NCBI RefSeq assembly: GCF_016056375.1
Contig: NZ_JAEDAE010000005.1
Coordinates: forward strand, 245,888 to 309,887
Source: Hymenobacter negativus
GTDB lineage: Bacteria; Bacteroidota; Bacteroidia; Cytophagales; Hymenobacteraceae
DNA length: 64,000 nucleotides
Reading direction: 5' to 3'
Shown here: positions 1 to 9,045 of the stretch, in pieces
Layout of the letters: each line of letters opens with the position of its first letter
Position numbering within the stretch: position 1 is the first letter of the stretch
The notes under the pieces: generated by a model
Database searches by the model: none
What the model saw: the letters and a program-made list of their open reading frames with translations, nothing else
Told to the model about the DNA's origin: nothing
Made by a program: the position numbers and the translations under genes

Positions 1-2
1 GC

Positions 3-830
3 GTGGCCAGCAGCAGCGTCACCATCAACAAATTCGAAACCAACAAGCGCCTGCGCGAAGCTGGCCTGCTGGTGGCCGAGCACCGCATGGCCAACAAGCT
101 GGAGTGGCAGGCCGATGCCGAAAGTTTCTACCGCTCGCTCGAAACGCAGTTCGCCTACCCCTTCATTGCCAAGCCGGCCGACGACGGCTGCTCCTCGGCG
201 GTGAAGAAAATCAAGAACCGCGCGGAGCTGGAAGCCTTTTGCCAACTCATCTTCCGCACCGAAGAAGACCTGCTCGAAGGGCCGGCCGAGGTGTTGCACC
301 TGGGCTTTAAAGAAGAATTCCCGCGCAAGGATGCCTTCCTGGTCGAAACGCTCATCAGCCGTGACGGGGCGGCGCACTTCCTTGAAATCACAGGTGGCCT
401 GCTCACTTCGTATGATGAAGACGGCCTGCTCGACATCGAGGTTTTTGAAGCCAGCGAAGCCCTGGCTACCGGCGAAGTGCTGAGCCTGGAGGAGAAATTT
501 CTGGCCGGCGAAGGCCAGAACATCACCCCCGCCCGCTACGACGCAGACCCCGTGGAGCGCCAGCGCATCTCGAACGAGGTGAAGGCCGTGCTGCGCCGCG
601 TGGCCGAGGTGCTCGATATTCAAGGCTACGCCCGGATTGACGCCTTCGTGCGGGTGCGCCAGGAGGGCGAGGTGGAGGTGCTCATCATCGAGGTAAACTC
701 GCTGCCGGGCATGACGCCGGCCACCTGCATCTTCCACCAAACGGCCTTGGCGGGCTACACACCCTACCAATTCATCGATCGGATTCTGGAGTTCGGCAAG
801 GAGCGGGCCGAAAAGGCAGTGAACAGTTAA
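3..830 (+). CDS. ddl: D-alanine--D-alanine ligase, C-terminal part (5' end outside window)
   Basis: ATP-grasp ligase that joins two D-alanines for the peptidoglycan stem peptide in the cytosol. The frame is open from the first codon and carries the central and C-terminal ATP-grasp regions: FIAKPADDGCSSAV near residue 53 and the metal- and substrate-binding segment IIEVNSLPGMTPAT near residue 226. Only about 275 residues are present against the usual 310-360 or more, and there is no convincing start, so the gene begins upstream of the window. Its TAA stop lies inside the left arm of an inverted repeat (817-936). A PASTA protein follows, a neighbour that fits cell-wall synthesis. Confidence 0.93.
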   Translation: MASSSVTINKFETNKRLREAGLLVAEHRMANKLEWQADAESFYRSLETQFAYPFIAKPADDGCSSAVKKIKNRAELEAFCQLIFRTEEDLLEGPAEVLHLGFKEEFPRKDAFLVETLISRDGAAHFLEITGGLLTSYDEDGLLDIEVFEASEALATGEVLSLEEKFLAGEGQNITPARYDADPVERQRISNEVKAVLRRVAEVLDIQGYARIDAFVRVRQEGEVEVLIIEVNSLPGMTPATCIFHQTALAGYTPYQFIDRILEFGKERAEKAVNS

Positions 831-936
831 CAATGAGCAGTTATCAATGCGCAATGGCTCACCATTTCCCAACGCTGTGCCTCTTATCTTCCCAACCAAC
901 CATATCTGTTAACTGCTCACTGTTAACTGTTCACTG
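817..936. repeat. Imperfect 30-bp inverted repeat around ddl stop
   Basis: The left arm (817-846) and right arm (907-936) are near-perfect reverse complements built from units like AACAGTTAAC and TGAGCAGTTA, enclosing a 60-base loop. The left arm supplies the last codons and TAA stop of ddl. It resembles the snap-back intergenic elements seen elsewhere in this window. It could fold in the ddl transcript, but no T-run follows, so it is not a classic terminator. Confidence 0.75.
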
Positions 937-944
937 AACTTCAA

Positions 945-1706
945 ATGGCTTTCCTCACCTCTAATACCCCGCTCGACGTTGTGAAGCACCTCGTGCTCAT
1001 TGCTGTGGCGGGCCTGCTGCTCGTGCTGGGCTTTTTCTACGTGTATTTGCCCGTGAGCACCCACCACGGCGAAACCATCACCGTGCCCAAGGTGACGGGC
1101 ATGAACGTGGCCGACCTCGAAGCCTACCTCGACGAGCGCAACCTCAACTACTTCGTGGACGATTCCAGCTACAGCCCTAACATTCGCCCCTTCACCGTGC
1201 TGGTGCAGGACCCCGCGCCGGGCGAAAAGGTGAAGGAAGGCCGTAAAATCTACCTGCAGGTGAGCATGAAAAACCCGCCGGTGATTAAAATGCCCAAGCT
1301 CACCGACGGCTCTTCCAAGAATGCCATGCTCATCCTCAAAAGCTATGACCTCGTGGTGGGCCAGATTCAGTTGGTGCCCGACCTGGCTTCCGGCGCGGTG
1401 CTGAAGCAGCTGGTGAATGGCAAAGAAATCGCGCCCGGCGCGCCCATCGCCAAAGGCACCAAAGTGGACCTCGTGGTGGGCGACGGCCAAGGCAACCAAA
1501 CCTTCGCTGTGCCCAACCTCATCAACATGCCCGAGGATGAAGCCATTACCTTGCTCGTGGGCCAGGGCCTGCAAAAGGGCGAAGTATTTGAGCAGCCCGC
1601 CGAGGAAGGCCAGACGGCCGGCACGGTGGTGCGCCAGCGCCCCGTGGCCGGCCCCGATGCCACCATCCGGATGGGCCAGCTGGTGGATATCTGGGTGGCA
1701 AAATAA
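945..1706 (+). CDS. PASTA domain-containing membrane protein
   Basis: A 253-residue protein with a short cytosolic start, one membrane segment (about residues 13-35) and a periplasmic part made of about three PASTA domains (roughly 44-110, 112-180 and 185-253). Typical PASTA phrases are visible, such as VPKVTGMNVADLEAYL, VQDPAPGEKVKEGRKI and VPNLINMPEDEAITLL. PASTA domains bind peptidoglycan fragments or act as extracytoplasmic spacers. There is no kinase or transpeptidase domain, so this is a stand-alone PASTA protein. The position directly after ddl suggests a cell-wall role, which is inference. Confidence 0.9.
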   Translation: MAFLTSNTPLDVVKHLVLIAVAGLLLVLGFFYVYLPVSTHHGETITVPKVTGMNVADLEAYLDERNLNYFVDDSSYSPNIRPFTVLVQDPAPGEKVKEGRKIYLQVSMKNPPVIKMPKLTDGSSKNAMLILKSYDLVVGQIQLVPDLASGAVLKQLVNGKEIAPGAPIAKGTKVDLVVGDGQGNQTFAVPNLINMPEDEAITLLVGQGLQKGEVFEQPAEEGQTAGTVVRQRPVAGPDATIRMGQLVDIWVAK

Positions 1707-1720
1707 GTTGTTAATTTTCA

Positions 1721-1741
1721 ACGCAAAGCGGTGCTTTGCGT
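1721..1741. other. Small perfect hairpin after PASTA gene
   Basis: ACGCAAAGC, a GGT loop and GCTTTGCGT form a 9-bp stem just after the PASTA gene. There is no T-run, so it may be a weak terminator or an mRNA 3' stem-loop. Confidence 0.4.
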
Positions 1742-1853
1742 CGCCGTACCCGGGCAGTTTTTTTCGCCGGGACGGCGGCGCGGGGCACCGCTTCGTCGTA
1801 ATGCACTTTTCCGGACGCTTCAGTCGTTAGGCTCTCAACCTTCTGCTAACTAT

Positions 1854-3836
1854 ATGATGACACGATTCCACACGTTGTCCCGGCTTTTACTGCCGGCGTT
1901 GCTGCTGAGTGCGGGCACGGCGGCAGCCCAGCTTTCCCCATCCGAGCCCCTGTCGGCCGACCCGGGCCGGGCCGCTTTCGCGCCCACGGCCGCCTCCCGC
2001 GCCCAGTTGCGCGGCACTGCGGCCCTGACTCTGCCCTTTTTTGACGACTTTACCACGCCGCTCAACGGTGCACCCAACCCACTGAAATGGATGCCCACCG
2101 GCGGCGCGTTTGTGAGCAACCGCCTGGCCATTCAGCCCCTTACCCGCGGGGCCGCCACCCTCGACGGCCTCCGTGCCAACGGCCAGAGCTACAGCGGCCA
2201 GGTCAACAGCGTGTATGGCCCCATCGACTCTCTGGTGTCGCAGCCCATCGGCCTGGGTGGCCTCACGGCCAACGACAAGGTGGCGCTCAGCTTTGCCTGG
2301 CAGGCCGGCAGCATCGTGAGCGCGCCCAACTCCAACGGCAGCACCACGCCCGTGCGGCTGGAGCTGTTTGTGAAAACCGATGCCAACGCCTGGGAGCAGG
2401 TCTGGGTGTACAACGCCCAGCGCGTGCGTACCGGTTTCCGGCAGCAAGTGGTGCTGCTGAACCAGGCCAAATACCTGCACGGCAATTTCCAGTTCATGTT
2501 CGTTGCCAGCGGCAACAATTCCGATAACCACGACAATTGGAGCGTGGACTATGTCCTGCTGGACCGGGGCCGCACGGCCGGCCTGGCCGATACCACGTTT
2601 CAGGATTCGGGGGCCGGCGGCGGCCTCACGGGCGGCAATCCTTCGGGCGGAATGCGCAGCCCCCTGCGCCGGTTTGCCTCGATGCCCGTCTGGCAATTCA
2701 ACGCCGCCACGCCGCCCAGCAGCGAGCTGGCCGCCAGCCTGGGCGTGAACTACAGCAACCTGCGCAGCAGCCTGGCCCCGCTCAACGTGAACGTGCTGGG
2801 CACCGTGCAGCAGCTGCCGGCCGGCCCGGTTATCGGCACCTGGCTGCAGCGGAGCCTGCCCCTGAGCACGCTGCCCCGCCTCACGCCCGTAACCGGCGCG
2901 GCCAGCGCCGTGGCCCCGCCCGCCACCCCCGATGCCAAGCGCCTGCGCTACACCATGGCCTTGAATTCGCAGGAGCAAAACCCGCTCACGCTGCCCAACG
3001 ACACGATTTATCGGGACGTGGAGCTGGCTAATTACTATGCCTATGACGATGGCACCGCCGAAAGCTTCACCAACCTGCTGCCCTACCCCACCGGCCAGCA
3101 GTCGGCCTTCGCTTACCGCTTCGACCTGAACCAGCCCGACTACGTGCGTGGCCTGCGCCTGTACCCAGTATACCCCGGCTCCACGGCAGCCGCCGGCAAC
3201 CGGACGTTCGACTTTGATGCCCGCCCCGTCACCATTAGCGTGTGGGGCGATTTGAACGGCCGCCCCGACCCCACTCCCCGGGCTTCCAAAACGGCCACCA
3301 TCCCGGCCGCGGCCAATATTCCCGCCGGCTGGCAGTACTATCAGATTGACTTCGACCAGCCCGTGCCGGTATCGGGTATCTTCTACGTGGGCTTTTCGCA
3401 GCCTTCTACCTCGGCCGGCCGCATCCTGCCCTATGGCCTCGACCTTAACAGCAGCTTCCCGGCCCAGCACTTGGTACGCCGGGACAATGCTGGCGTGTGG
3501 GACACCACCAATTTCGCCTCCGGCCGCGGCGCCCTTATGATGCGCCCTGTGATGACCAATAACGTGGCTACCGCCACTACTGCGGGCCGCGCTGCCGCTG
3601 CCTACAGCCTCTACCCCAACCCCGCCGGGCACGCCCACGGCACCGTGAGCATTGCCGGGCCGGGCTTTGAACGGGCCGCGCTACTCGATGCGATGGGCCG
3701 TGTGGTGTGGGAGCAGCCCGCGGCCCAGGCCGGCAACACCACCCTGCCCCTGCCCGCACTGCCCGCCGGCCTGTATACTGTCCGCCTGACCCTGGCCGAT
3801 GGCCGCACCATCGGACGAAAGCTGGTACTGGAATAG
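1854..3836 (+). CDS. T9SS type A sorting domain-containing secreted protein
   Basis: The start is placed at the ATG-ATG pair at 1854/1857 because it opens a signal peptide (MMTRFHTLSRLLLPALLLSA, cut near AAAQ); the frame is open further upstream but without signal-like sequence. About 660 residues. The C-terminus is a T9SS type A sorting domain: YSLYPNPAG, then MGRVVWE, then LPAGLYTVRLT and a final KLVLE. The middle (residues 60-570) shows no catalytic motif I recognise; it has beta-sandwich-like stretches. It is expected to cross the outer membrane by type IX secretion and remain attached or be released. Function unknown. Confidence 0.85.
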   Translation: MMTRFHTLSRLLLPALLLSAGTAAAQLSPSEPLSADPGRAAFAPTAASRAQLRGTAALTLPFFDDFTTPLNGAPNPLKWMPTGGAFVSNRLAIQPLTRGAATLDGLRANGQSYSGQVNSVYGPIDSLVSQPIGLGGLTANDKVALSFAWQAGSIVSAPNSNGSTTPVRLELFVKTDANAWEQVWVYNAQRVRTGFRQQVVLLNQAKYLHGNFQFMFVASGNNSDNHDNWSVDYVLLDRGRTAGLADTTFQDSGAGGGLTGGNPSGGMRSPLRRFASMPVWQFNAATPPSSELAASLGVNYSNLRSSLAPLNVNVLGTVQQLPAGPVIGTWLQRSLPLSTLPRLTPVTGAASAVAPPATPDAKRLRYTMALNSQEQNPLTLPNDTIYRDVELANYYAYDDGTAESFTNLLPYPTGQQSAFAYRFDLNQPDYVRGLRLYPVYPGSTAAAGNRTFDFDARPVTISVWGDLNGRPDPTPRASKTATIPAAANIPAGWQYYQIDFDQPVPVSGIFYVGFSQPSTSAGRILPYGLDLNSSFPAQHLVRRDNAGVWDTTNFASGRGALMMRPVMTNNVATATTAGRAAAAYSLYPNPAGHAHGTVSIAGPGFERAALLDAMGRVVWEQPAAQAGNTTLPLPALPAGLYTVRLTLADGRTIGRKLVLE

Positions 3837-3860
3837 CCCCGCCCGGGTTTGTCAGTCAAC

Positions 3861-3896
3861 AAAAAAGCCGTCCGGAATGTCCGGACGGCTTTTTTG
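3861..3896. terminator. Bidirectional intrinsic terminator
   Basis: AGCCGTCCGG and CCGGACGGCT form a strong stem with A-run on the left and T-run on the right, between two convergent genes (the T9SS protein and the fasciclin protein). Confidence 0.92.
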
Positions 3897-3924
3897 TTGG
3901 GCTGCGAAAGCTGGTTTAGCCGAA

Positions 3925-4647
3925 TTATTTGGCCGGCATCAGCACGGTGTCAATTACGTGGGTCACGCCGTTGCTCGACATCACGTTTGGGATGGTCACG
4001 GTGGCCATGCCGCCTTTGGCGTCTTTCAGCATCACGCTGCTGCCCGATTTCATTACCGTCAGCTGCTCACCTTCCACAGTGGTCAGCACCTGGCCATTTT
4101 TGAGGTCGGCGGCGGTGAGGCGGCCAGGCACTACGTGGTAGGTCAGGATTTTGGTGAGCGTGGGCTTCATCTCGGGCGTCACCAGCGAGTTCACAGTACC
4201 GGCGGGCAGCTTATCGAACGCGGCATTGGTGGGTGCGAACACGGTGAAGGGACCGGCGCTTTTCAGGGTCTCAACCAAGCCGGCAGCTTTCACGGCGGCT
4301 ACCAGCGTGGTGTGGTCGGCGCTGCCGCCGGCGTTGTCCACAATGTCTTTGTCGGGGGTCATCATGGCCCCGCCCACCATTACGCCGCCGGTGCTGCTCA
4401 TGGCGTCGCCGCTCATGCCCATGTCCCCCTTGCGGGGCATGGTTTTGGCCTTCATCTTGTCGCCGGCGTCCGATTTGCCTTTCACTTTCATTTTGCCGTC
4501 GTCGGCCATTTTTGTCTTCGTCGTCATGCCATCGGCTTTGGTCTTGGTCTTGTCGTCATCGCTCTTGGTTTTCATGTCCTGCGCAAAGGCAGTGGCTGAG
4601 CAGGCTACGGTGAGGGCAAGGGCAGTGAAGATGGTTTTCGTGTTCAT
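3925..4647 (-). CDS. Fasciclin (FAS1) domain-containing secreted protein
   Basis: 240 residues with a signal peptide (MNTKTIFTALALTVACSATA, cut near AFA-QD), a lysine-, aspartate- and methionine-rich linker (residues 23-95) and one FAS1 domain (about 100-240). FAS1 hallmarks are visible: GPFTVFAPTNAAFDKLP, LTYHVVPGRL and the closing VIDTVLMPAK. FAS1 domains mediate adhesion or matrix contacts at the cell surface. The charged low-complexity linker is unusual and could bind metal or be a flexible tether. It is transcribed alone; the about 200 bases upstream (4648-4852) show no gene. Confidence 0.92.
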   Translation of the reverse strand: MNTKTIFTALALTVACSATAFAQDMKTKSDDDKTKTKADGMTTKTKMADDGKMKVKGKSDAGDKMKAKTMPRKGDMGMSGDAMSSTGGVMVGGAMMTPDKDIVDNAGGSADHTTLVAAVKAAGLVETLKSAGPFTVFAPTNAAFDKLPAGTVNSLVTPEMKPTLTKILTYHVVPGRLTAADLKNGQVLTTVEGEQLTVMKSGSSVMLKDAKGGMATVTIPNVMSSNGVTHVIDTVLMPAK

Positions 4648-4852
4648 GGTGATGGGAGTTGGAGTGAGAGATAGTGTCCAGGCTATACGTCGGCACGGCG
4701 CCGTTGGGTTTTAGCCTCCCGCGCTCACCAGCAGTAAAATAAATATAAAATATATTTAATATTTAACCTTCCATCTGTTGTCAGCTTCTGAATTTTCCGC
4801 GGTATTTCGGGCTTCCCGGTCTGGAGAAGGAGGTTGCCGCGGTGCGTTAAAT

Positions 4853-4886
4853 AAAAAACCCCATTTCCGGGCTGGAAATGGGGTTT
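4853..4886 (-). terminator. Terminator of the tRNA-Arg gene
   Basis: On the minus strand a 13-bp stem (AAACCCCATTTCC with GGAAATGGGGTTT, 5-base loop) starts two bases after the encoded CCA end and is followed by a T-run. Confidence 0.88.
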
Positions 4887-4887
4887 G

Positions 4888-4962
4888 TGGTGGCCACGTT
4901 AGGAATCGAACCTAAATCAAGAGCTTCGGAAACTCTCATACTATCCGTTGTACGACGTGGCC
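4888..4962 (-). tRNA. tRNA-Arg (anticodon CCG)
   Basis: The minus strand folds into a full cloverleaf: acceptor GGCCACG/CGTGGCC, D stem GTAC/GTAT, anticodon stem AGAGT/GCTCT with loop TTCCGAA (anticodon CCG, reading CGG), T arm TTAGG-TTCGATT-CCTAA, discriminator A. The 3' CCA is encoded in the genome. It reads a codon expected to be used in a GC-rich genome. Confidence 0.96.
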
Positions 4963-5120
4963 GGTACTTGATAGGAGTGCAAAAGTAGCCGCAAAAGCTC
5001 GGAGGGCCAAATTATGCTTCATTTTTCTGGCTAACGCTTTTGGCACCACCGCAACCCTGGCGTGCAAAAGCCGGTTAAGTCAATCAATAAGCTGCATTCT
5101 TTCACCTCCAATTCCTTCCC

Positions 5121-5570
5121 ATGAAAAAGAACCTGTATACGGCCGATGCCTCGGCCGTGGGTGGCCGCAGCGGCCACGTGCGCTCCGCCACCGGCATCAT
5201 CGACCTCGACATGTCGGTGCCCGAGGGCCTCGGCGGCAAGAAAAATGCCACCAATCCTGAAGAGTTATTTGCCGCCGGTTACGCCTCGTGCTTCCAGCAG
5301 GCGTTGCTCGTCATTGCCCAAAAAGGCGGCGACCGGCTCGACCCCGAAACCACCGTGCAGTGCTCCGTCACGCTGTTTCAGGACGGCGAAGCCTACGGCC
5401 TCAGCGCCGTGCTCGACGTGGACCTGAAAGCTTTCGACCGCGACAAAACCATCGACATGGTGCGCAAAGCACACGAAATCTGCCCTTACTCGGTGGGCAC
5501 CCGCGGCAACATGGAAGTAGAGTTGAAGGTGAAAGGCGAACCAGTACCTGCCCTCACCGACAGCAAATAA
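5121..5570 (+). CDS. ohr: Organic hydroperoxide resistance protein (Ohr/OsmC family)
   Basis: 149 residues, the usual Ohr length. Ohr reduces organic hydroperoxides with a dithiol; the two catalytic cysteines are at residues 57 (GYASCFQQAL) and 121 (EICPYSVGTRGN), and the YASC and CPYS settings are those of Ohr rather than OsmC. It acts in the cytosol as a homodimer and usually takes electrons from lipoylated proteins. No OhrR-like regulator is next to it. The sequence upstream back to the tRNA holds no gene. Confidence 0.95.
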   Translation: MKKNLYTADASAVGGRSGHVRSATGIIDLDMSVPEGLGGKKNATNPEELFAAGYASCFQQALLVIAQKGGDRLDPETTVQCSVTLFQDGEAYGLSAVLDVDLKAFDRDKTIDMVRKAHEICPYSVGTRGNMEVELKVKGEPVPALTDSK

Positions 5571-5591
5571 CTCCCGCACCCCAACACAAAA

Positions 5592-5621
5592 AAGGCCCGC
5601 CTGAATCATCAGGCGGGCCTT
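5592..5621. terminator. Bidirectional intrinsic terminator
   Basis: AAGGCCCGCCTGA pairs with TCAGGCGGGCCTT around a 4-base loop, flanked by A-rich and T-rich sequence, between the convergent ohr and sucC genes. Confidence 0.9.
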
Positions 5622-5646
5622 CTTATTTCGCGCTTTTCCTTCGCCC

Positions 5647-6843
5647 TTAGGCGTTGGCCAGCACTTCTTTCACGCGGGCGGCGGCATCCTTCAGCAGCAC
5701 GGCCGAGTACACTTTCAGGCCGCTTTCGTCGATGATGCGGGCTCCTTCCTCGGCGTTGGTGCCTTGCAGGCGCACGATGATGGGCACGCGGATGTCGCCG
5801 ATTTTCTTGTAGGCTTCCACCACGCCGTTGGCCACGCGGTCGCAACGCACGATGCCGCCGAAGATGTTAATCAGGATGGCCTTCACGTTCGGGTCCTTCA
5901 GGATGATGCGGAAGCCGGCTTCTACCGTCTGAGCGTTAGCTCCACCGCCTACGTCGAGGAAGTTGGCAGGCTCGCCGCCGCTCAGCTTGATGATGTCCAT
6001 GGTGGCCATGGCCAGGCCGGCGCCGTTCACCATGCAGCCCACGTTGCCGTCGAGCTTCACGTAGTTCAGGTTGCTGTTCGATGCCTCTACTTCCAGCGGG
6101 TCTTCCTCGTTGAGGTCGCGCAGGGCAACGAAATCCTTGTGGCGGTATAGGGCGTTTTCGTCCAGCGTCACCTTGGCGTCAACGGCCAGGATTTTGTTGT
6201 CCGACGTTTTCAGCACGGGGTTGATTTCGAACATGCTGGAATCGGTTTCGTCGTAGGCCTTGTAGAGGGCCGTTACGAACTTCACCATTTCCTTCTGCGC
6301 CTCACCTTCGAGGCCGAGGTTGAAGGCAATTTTGCGGGCCTGGAAGCCCTGCAGGCCCACGGCGGGGTCCACGTGCTCGCGGTGGATTTTCTCGGGATGC
6401 GCCTCGGCCACTTCCTCGATGTCCATGCCGCCCTCGGTGGTATAGATGATGACGTTTTTGCCCAACGTGCGGTCCAGCAGCACGCTCATGTAGAATTCCT
6501 TGGTCTCCGAAGGACCGGGGTAGTACACGTCCTGCGCCACGAGTACTTTGTGCACCTTGCGGCCTTCGGCACCGGTTTGCTTGGTCACGAGCTGCATGCC
6601 AATGATGTCGTTGGCAATGTCCTTCACCTTATCGATGCCTTTGGCGAGCTTCACCCCGCCCCCTTTGCCCCGGCCACCGGCGTGAATCTGCGCCTTGATG
6701 ACGTACCAGCTGGTGCCGGTTTCGGCGGTCAGCTTTTCGGCGGCGGCCACGGCCTCCTCGGGGGTGTCGGCGGTGATGCCTTCCTGCACGCGGACGCCGT
6801 ATTTTTTCAGGATTTCTTTGCCCTGATATTCGTGAATGTTCAT
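5647..6843 (-). CDS. sucC: Succinate--CoA ligase (ADP-forming) beta subunit
   Basis: Beta subunit of succinyl-CoA synthetase, which couples succinyl-CoA cleavage to nucleotide triphosphate formation in the TCA cycle. The start is at 6843 ([17 protein letters not shown]), the universal SucC N-terminus; the open frame upstream has no family similarity. 398 residues, the normal length. Visible are the ATP-grasp segment [14 protein letters not shown] (about residue 52), EINPVLKT, and [15 protein letters not shown] and [10 protein letters not shown] in the CoA-ligase part. The sucD partner is not adjacent, unlike in proteobacteria. Confidence 0.97.
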   Translation of the reverse strand: MNIHEYQGKEILKKYGVRVQEGITADTPEEAVAAAEKLTAETGTSWYVIKAQIHAGGRGKGGGVKLAKGIDKVKDIANDIIGMQLVTKQTGAEGRKVHKVLVAQDVYYPGPSETKEFYMSVLLDRTLGKNVIIYTTEGGMDIEEVAEAHPEKIHREHVDPAVGLQGFQARKIAFNLGLEGEAQKEMVKFVTALYKAYDETDSSMFEINPVLKTSDNKILAVDAKVTLDENALYRHKDFVALRDLNEEDPLEVEASNSNLNYVKLDGNVGCMVNGAGLAMATMDIIKLSGGEPANFLDVGGGANAQTVEAGFRIILKDPNVKAILINIFGGIVRCDRVANGVVEAYKKIGDIRVPIIVRLQGTNAEEGARIIDESGLKVYSAVLLKDAAARVKEVLANA

Positions 6844-6895
6844 AAAAACGGGTAAGGGGTGGTGTTGAGCTACGCTACCTCGCGGTTTGGTGGCA

Positions 6896-6903
6896 CGAAA
6901 GTA
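6896..6903 (-). promoter_or_regulatory. -7 box of sucC promoter
   Basis: The minus strand reads TACTTTCG, one mismatch from the Bacteroidota -7 consensus TAnnTTTG, about 55 bases upstream of the sucC ATG. Confidence 0.5.
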
Positions 6904-6949
6904 CGGCGGCCGGCCCTGATTGTAGCAAACGAATGCGCGCCGCACGAAC

Positions 6950-8131
6950 TTACTGCCCGTACCAGCGGGCCAAAACGGCCTCGGCGGGCTTGTGCTGGGG
7001 CGTGAAGTCGGCGTGGCGGCGGGCCGGGCCGTCGGCCGCCAGCCCGGGGTACCACTTCCAGATAAACATGCCTTTCAGCCACGGCAAGCCCCAGCAGGCC
7101 CGGAACAGGGCCTCGTAGCAGCGGGCCTGGGTGGCTTCGTCGGGCGTTTGCAGCATGGCCGTGCGCTCGGGCCATTCCCAGGGCCGGGCGGCGGCATCGG
7201 GAGTAGTTTTGTAACCCACTTCGGTGAAGACTATGGGCTTTTTGATTTTTTTCTGCCACCGGGCCAGCTTTTGCAGGTGCGGCTGCCAGCCACGCAACAG
7301 CGTATCGAGCGGCGGACTGGCAGCCGCACTCAGCGGAAAATACGCCTGAATGCCCACGTAGTCCAGCGCGTCCCAGAACCGGATTTGCTCGTACTCGCCG
7401 CTCCAGTTGGCGGCGTAGGTGAGCGGGCCGTGGTACACCCGCCGAATCTGTCGGATGAGGCTGCGCCAAGCTTTTTCGTGGGCCGGCTCGGTGGCGTGCT
7501 GCAGCTCGGTGCCGATGCACAGGCCGTCCAGGTGTGCGGCTTCGGCCAGCGCGGCATAGTGCAGCATAAAGGTGGCGTAGCTGGCAAACCACGCGTCCCA
7601 GGCGGCCGGGCTGGTCATGTTGATGTCGCCGGGCCAGGTGCTGCGGCCGCGCACCCATAGGTGCGGCTTGAGCAGCGTGCGGATGCCCTGCGCCCGCGCC
7701 AGCCGAGCAGTATAGTCAATGCCGGCGTCGCTTTCGCCCCACAGGCCGAAGCGGCCGCCGGGCCGGGCAGTGTGCAGTTGCACGGCGGGCTCGGCGGGGC
7801 CGGCCTGCCAGCCGAAGGGCATTTGGGAAATCCAGCTCACGTGGTCGCGCAGCAACGGGGCCAGCTCGGCAGCCGCGATGGAGTCGCCACCCACCCAGCT
7901 CACGCCGCGCATCAGGGTGCTGTCGACTACGAAGACAGGCTGCGTCACATTCTTGGACGGCGCAACGGCGTACTCCGCATCTATTGCGCGGGCGACCGGG
8001 CCACTTTCGCTGTGGTACGTCAGCCAGCAGGTCATCAGCTTATCCAGCCCGAATAAAGCGACCATCCCCAGCGCCAGCACGGCCATGAGGCGGCGCCACG
8101 AAAACGCAGGAACCGGCATGGGGGAAAACAT
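6950..8131 (-). CDS. Glycoside hydrolase, GH113-like TIM barrel
   Basis: About 393 residues with an N-terminal membrane or signal segment (residues 13-37) and a TIM-barrel glycosidase. Motifs fit the GH113/GTA-like barrel family: RGVSWVGG at the first strand, LKPHLWVRG, a putative acid/base glutamate in GLCIGTELQH and a putative nucleophile in PIVFTEVGYKTT, then FIWKWYPG near the end. Substrate is unknown; GH113 members include beta-mannanases. Start: a GTG at 8146 would sit on the predicted transcription start (box at 8151-8158), so ATG 8131 is preferred; ATG 8119 is possible. It is divergent from the LolD-like gene. Confidence 0.82.
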   Translation of the reverse strand: MFSPMPVPAFSWRRLMAVLALGMVALFGLDKLMTCWLTYHSESGPVARAIDAEYAVAPSKNVTQPVFVVDSTLMRGVSWVGGDSIAAAELAPLLRDHVSWISQMPFGWQAGPAEPAVQLHTARPGGRFGLWGESDAGIDYTARLARAQGIRTLLKPHLWVRGRSTWPGDINMTSPAAWDAWFASYATFMLHYAALAEAAHLDGLCIGTELQHATEPAHEKAWRSLIRQIRRVYHGPLTYAANWSGEYEQIRFWDALDYVGIQAYFPLSAAASPPLDTLLRGWQPHLQKLARWQKKIKKPIVFTEVGYKTTPDAAARPWEWPERTAMLQTPDEATQARCYEALFRACWGLPWLKGMFIWKWYPGLAADGPARRHADFTPQHKPAEAVLARWYGQ

Positions 8132-8150
8132 TCTTATAAATGACACAGCT

Positions 8151-8158
8151 CAAAGCTA
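8151..8158 (-). promoter_or_regulatory. -7 box (minus) for GH113-like gene
   Basis: The minus strand reads TAGCTTTG, an exact TAnnTTTG match, 20 bases upstream of ATG 8131. It is the first of two divergent boxes in this intergenic region. Confidence 0.6.
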
Positions 8159-8213
8159 CGCGCTGGCCAAAATTGCGTATAGTGGCGGGCTGCGTACCGT
8201 TCGGGTTTCTGCG

Positions 8214-8221
8214 TAGCTTTG
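8214..8221 (+). promoter_or_regulatory. -7 box (plus) for LolD-like gene
   Basis: TAGCTTTG, an exact TAnnTTTG match, 38 bases upstream of the TTG start at 8259. Confidence 0.6.
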
Positions 8222-8258
8222 TCCCTACCGCATTCTTCACGTCTATCGCTGCCCGCCG

Positions 8259-8918
8259 TTGCTGCAAGCTATCAACATTCACAAGAGCTACAATTCCCTG
8301 AACGTACTCAAGGGCATCGATTTGACGATTGAAAAGTCGGAAATCGTGAGCATTGTCGGTTCCTCGGGGGCCGGCAAGAGCACGCTGCTGCACATTCTGG
8401 GCACGCTGGACTCGCCGGATTCGGGCGATATCCTCTTTGATGGCGAGTCGGTGAGCGCGCTGGGGCGCAACGACCTGGCCCGGTTTCGCAACCGCCACAT
8501 CGGCTTCATCTTTCAGTTTCACAACCTGCTGCCCGAGTTCACGGCCCTCGAAAACGTGTGCCTGCCCGCCTACCTGGCCGGCCGCTCCGAAAAAGAGGTG
8601 CGCGTGCGCGCCCGCGAATTGCTCGGCATGCTCAACCTGGAGCACCGCGCCGAGCACAAGCCCAGCGAGATGAGCGGCGGCGAGCAGCAGCGTGTGTCCG
8701 TGGCCCGCGCCCTGATTAACTCGCCCGAAATCATCTTCGCCGACGAGCCCAGCGGCAACCTCGATACCAAAAACGCCCAGGAGCTGCACCAAATTTTCTT
8801 CCTGCTGCGCAAAGAGCTGGGCCAGACCTTCGTCATCGTGACGCACAACGACCAGTTGGCCGAGATGGCAGACCGCAAGATTGTGATGCGCGACGGCCAC
8901 ATTCTGGAAGGCGGCTAA
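8259..8918 (+). CDS. ABC transporter ATP-binding protein, LolD-like
   Basis: 219-residue ATPase of the MacB/LolD group, which powers lipoprotein release or related membrane extraction. Visible are Walker [10 protein letters not shown] (residues 34-42), Q-loop [11 protein letters not shown], signature MSGGEQQR (138-145), Walker [14 protein letters not shown] and the switch histidine in VTHN. The start appears to be TTG ([20 protein letters not shown]), as no ATG lies upstream in frame and family alignment begins here. The permease partner is not adjacent, as is common for lolD in Bacteroidota. The exact substrate cannot be read from sequence. Confidence 0.9.
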   Translation: MLQAINIHKSYNSLNVLKGIDLTIEKSEIVSIVGSSGAGKSTLLHILGTLDSPDSGDILFDGESVSALGRNDLARFRNRHIGFIFQFHNLLPEFTALENVCLPAYLAGRSEKEVRVRARELLGMLNLEHRAEHKPSEMSGGEQQRVSVARALINSPEIIFADEPSGNLDTKNAQELHQIFFLLRKELGQTFVIVTHNDQLAEMADRKIVMRDGHILEGG

Positions 8919-8956
8919 GGGCTAAGGTCCGTTTTCCAATCGTTGGTTAACAAAAA

Positions 8957-9030
8957 AGAACGTCAGGCCGTGCCCGCCGTCGCCCTCCTGCAATAGGGCG
9001 GCCGGCAGGTTTGGCCTGACGTTCTGGTTT
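8957..9030. terminator. Long branched terminator between convergent genes
   Basis: AGAACGTCAGGCC (8957-8969) pairs with GGCCTGACGTTCT (9013-9025). The 43-base interior folds again (CGCCCT with AGGGCG), giving a branched structure with A-run before and T-rich sequence after. It lies between the convergent LolD-like and lipoprotein genes. Confidence 0.7.
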
Positions 9031-9045
9031 TACGCGGGGCGGGCC

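Noticed and set aside
1887..3638. Long minus-strand frame opposite the T9SS protein
   Set aside because: Codon-position shadow of a GC-rich gene; the product is a Gly/Ala/His/Arg-rich string with no domain.
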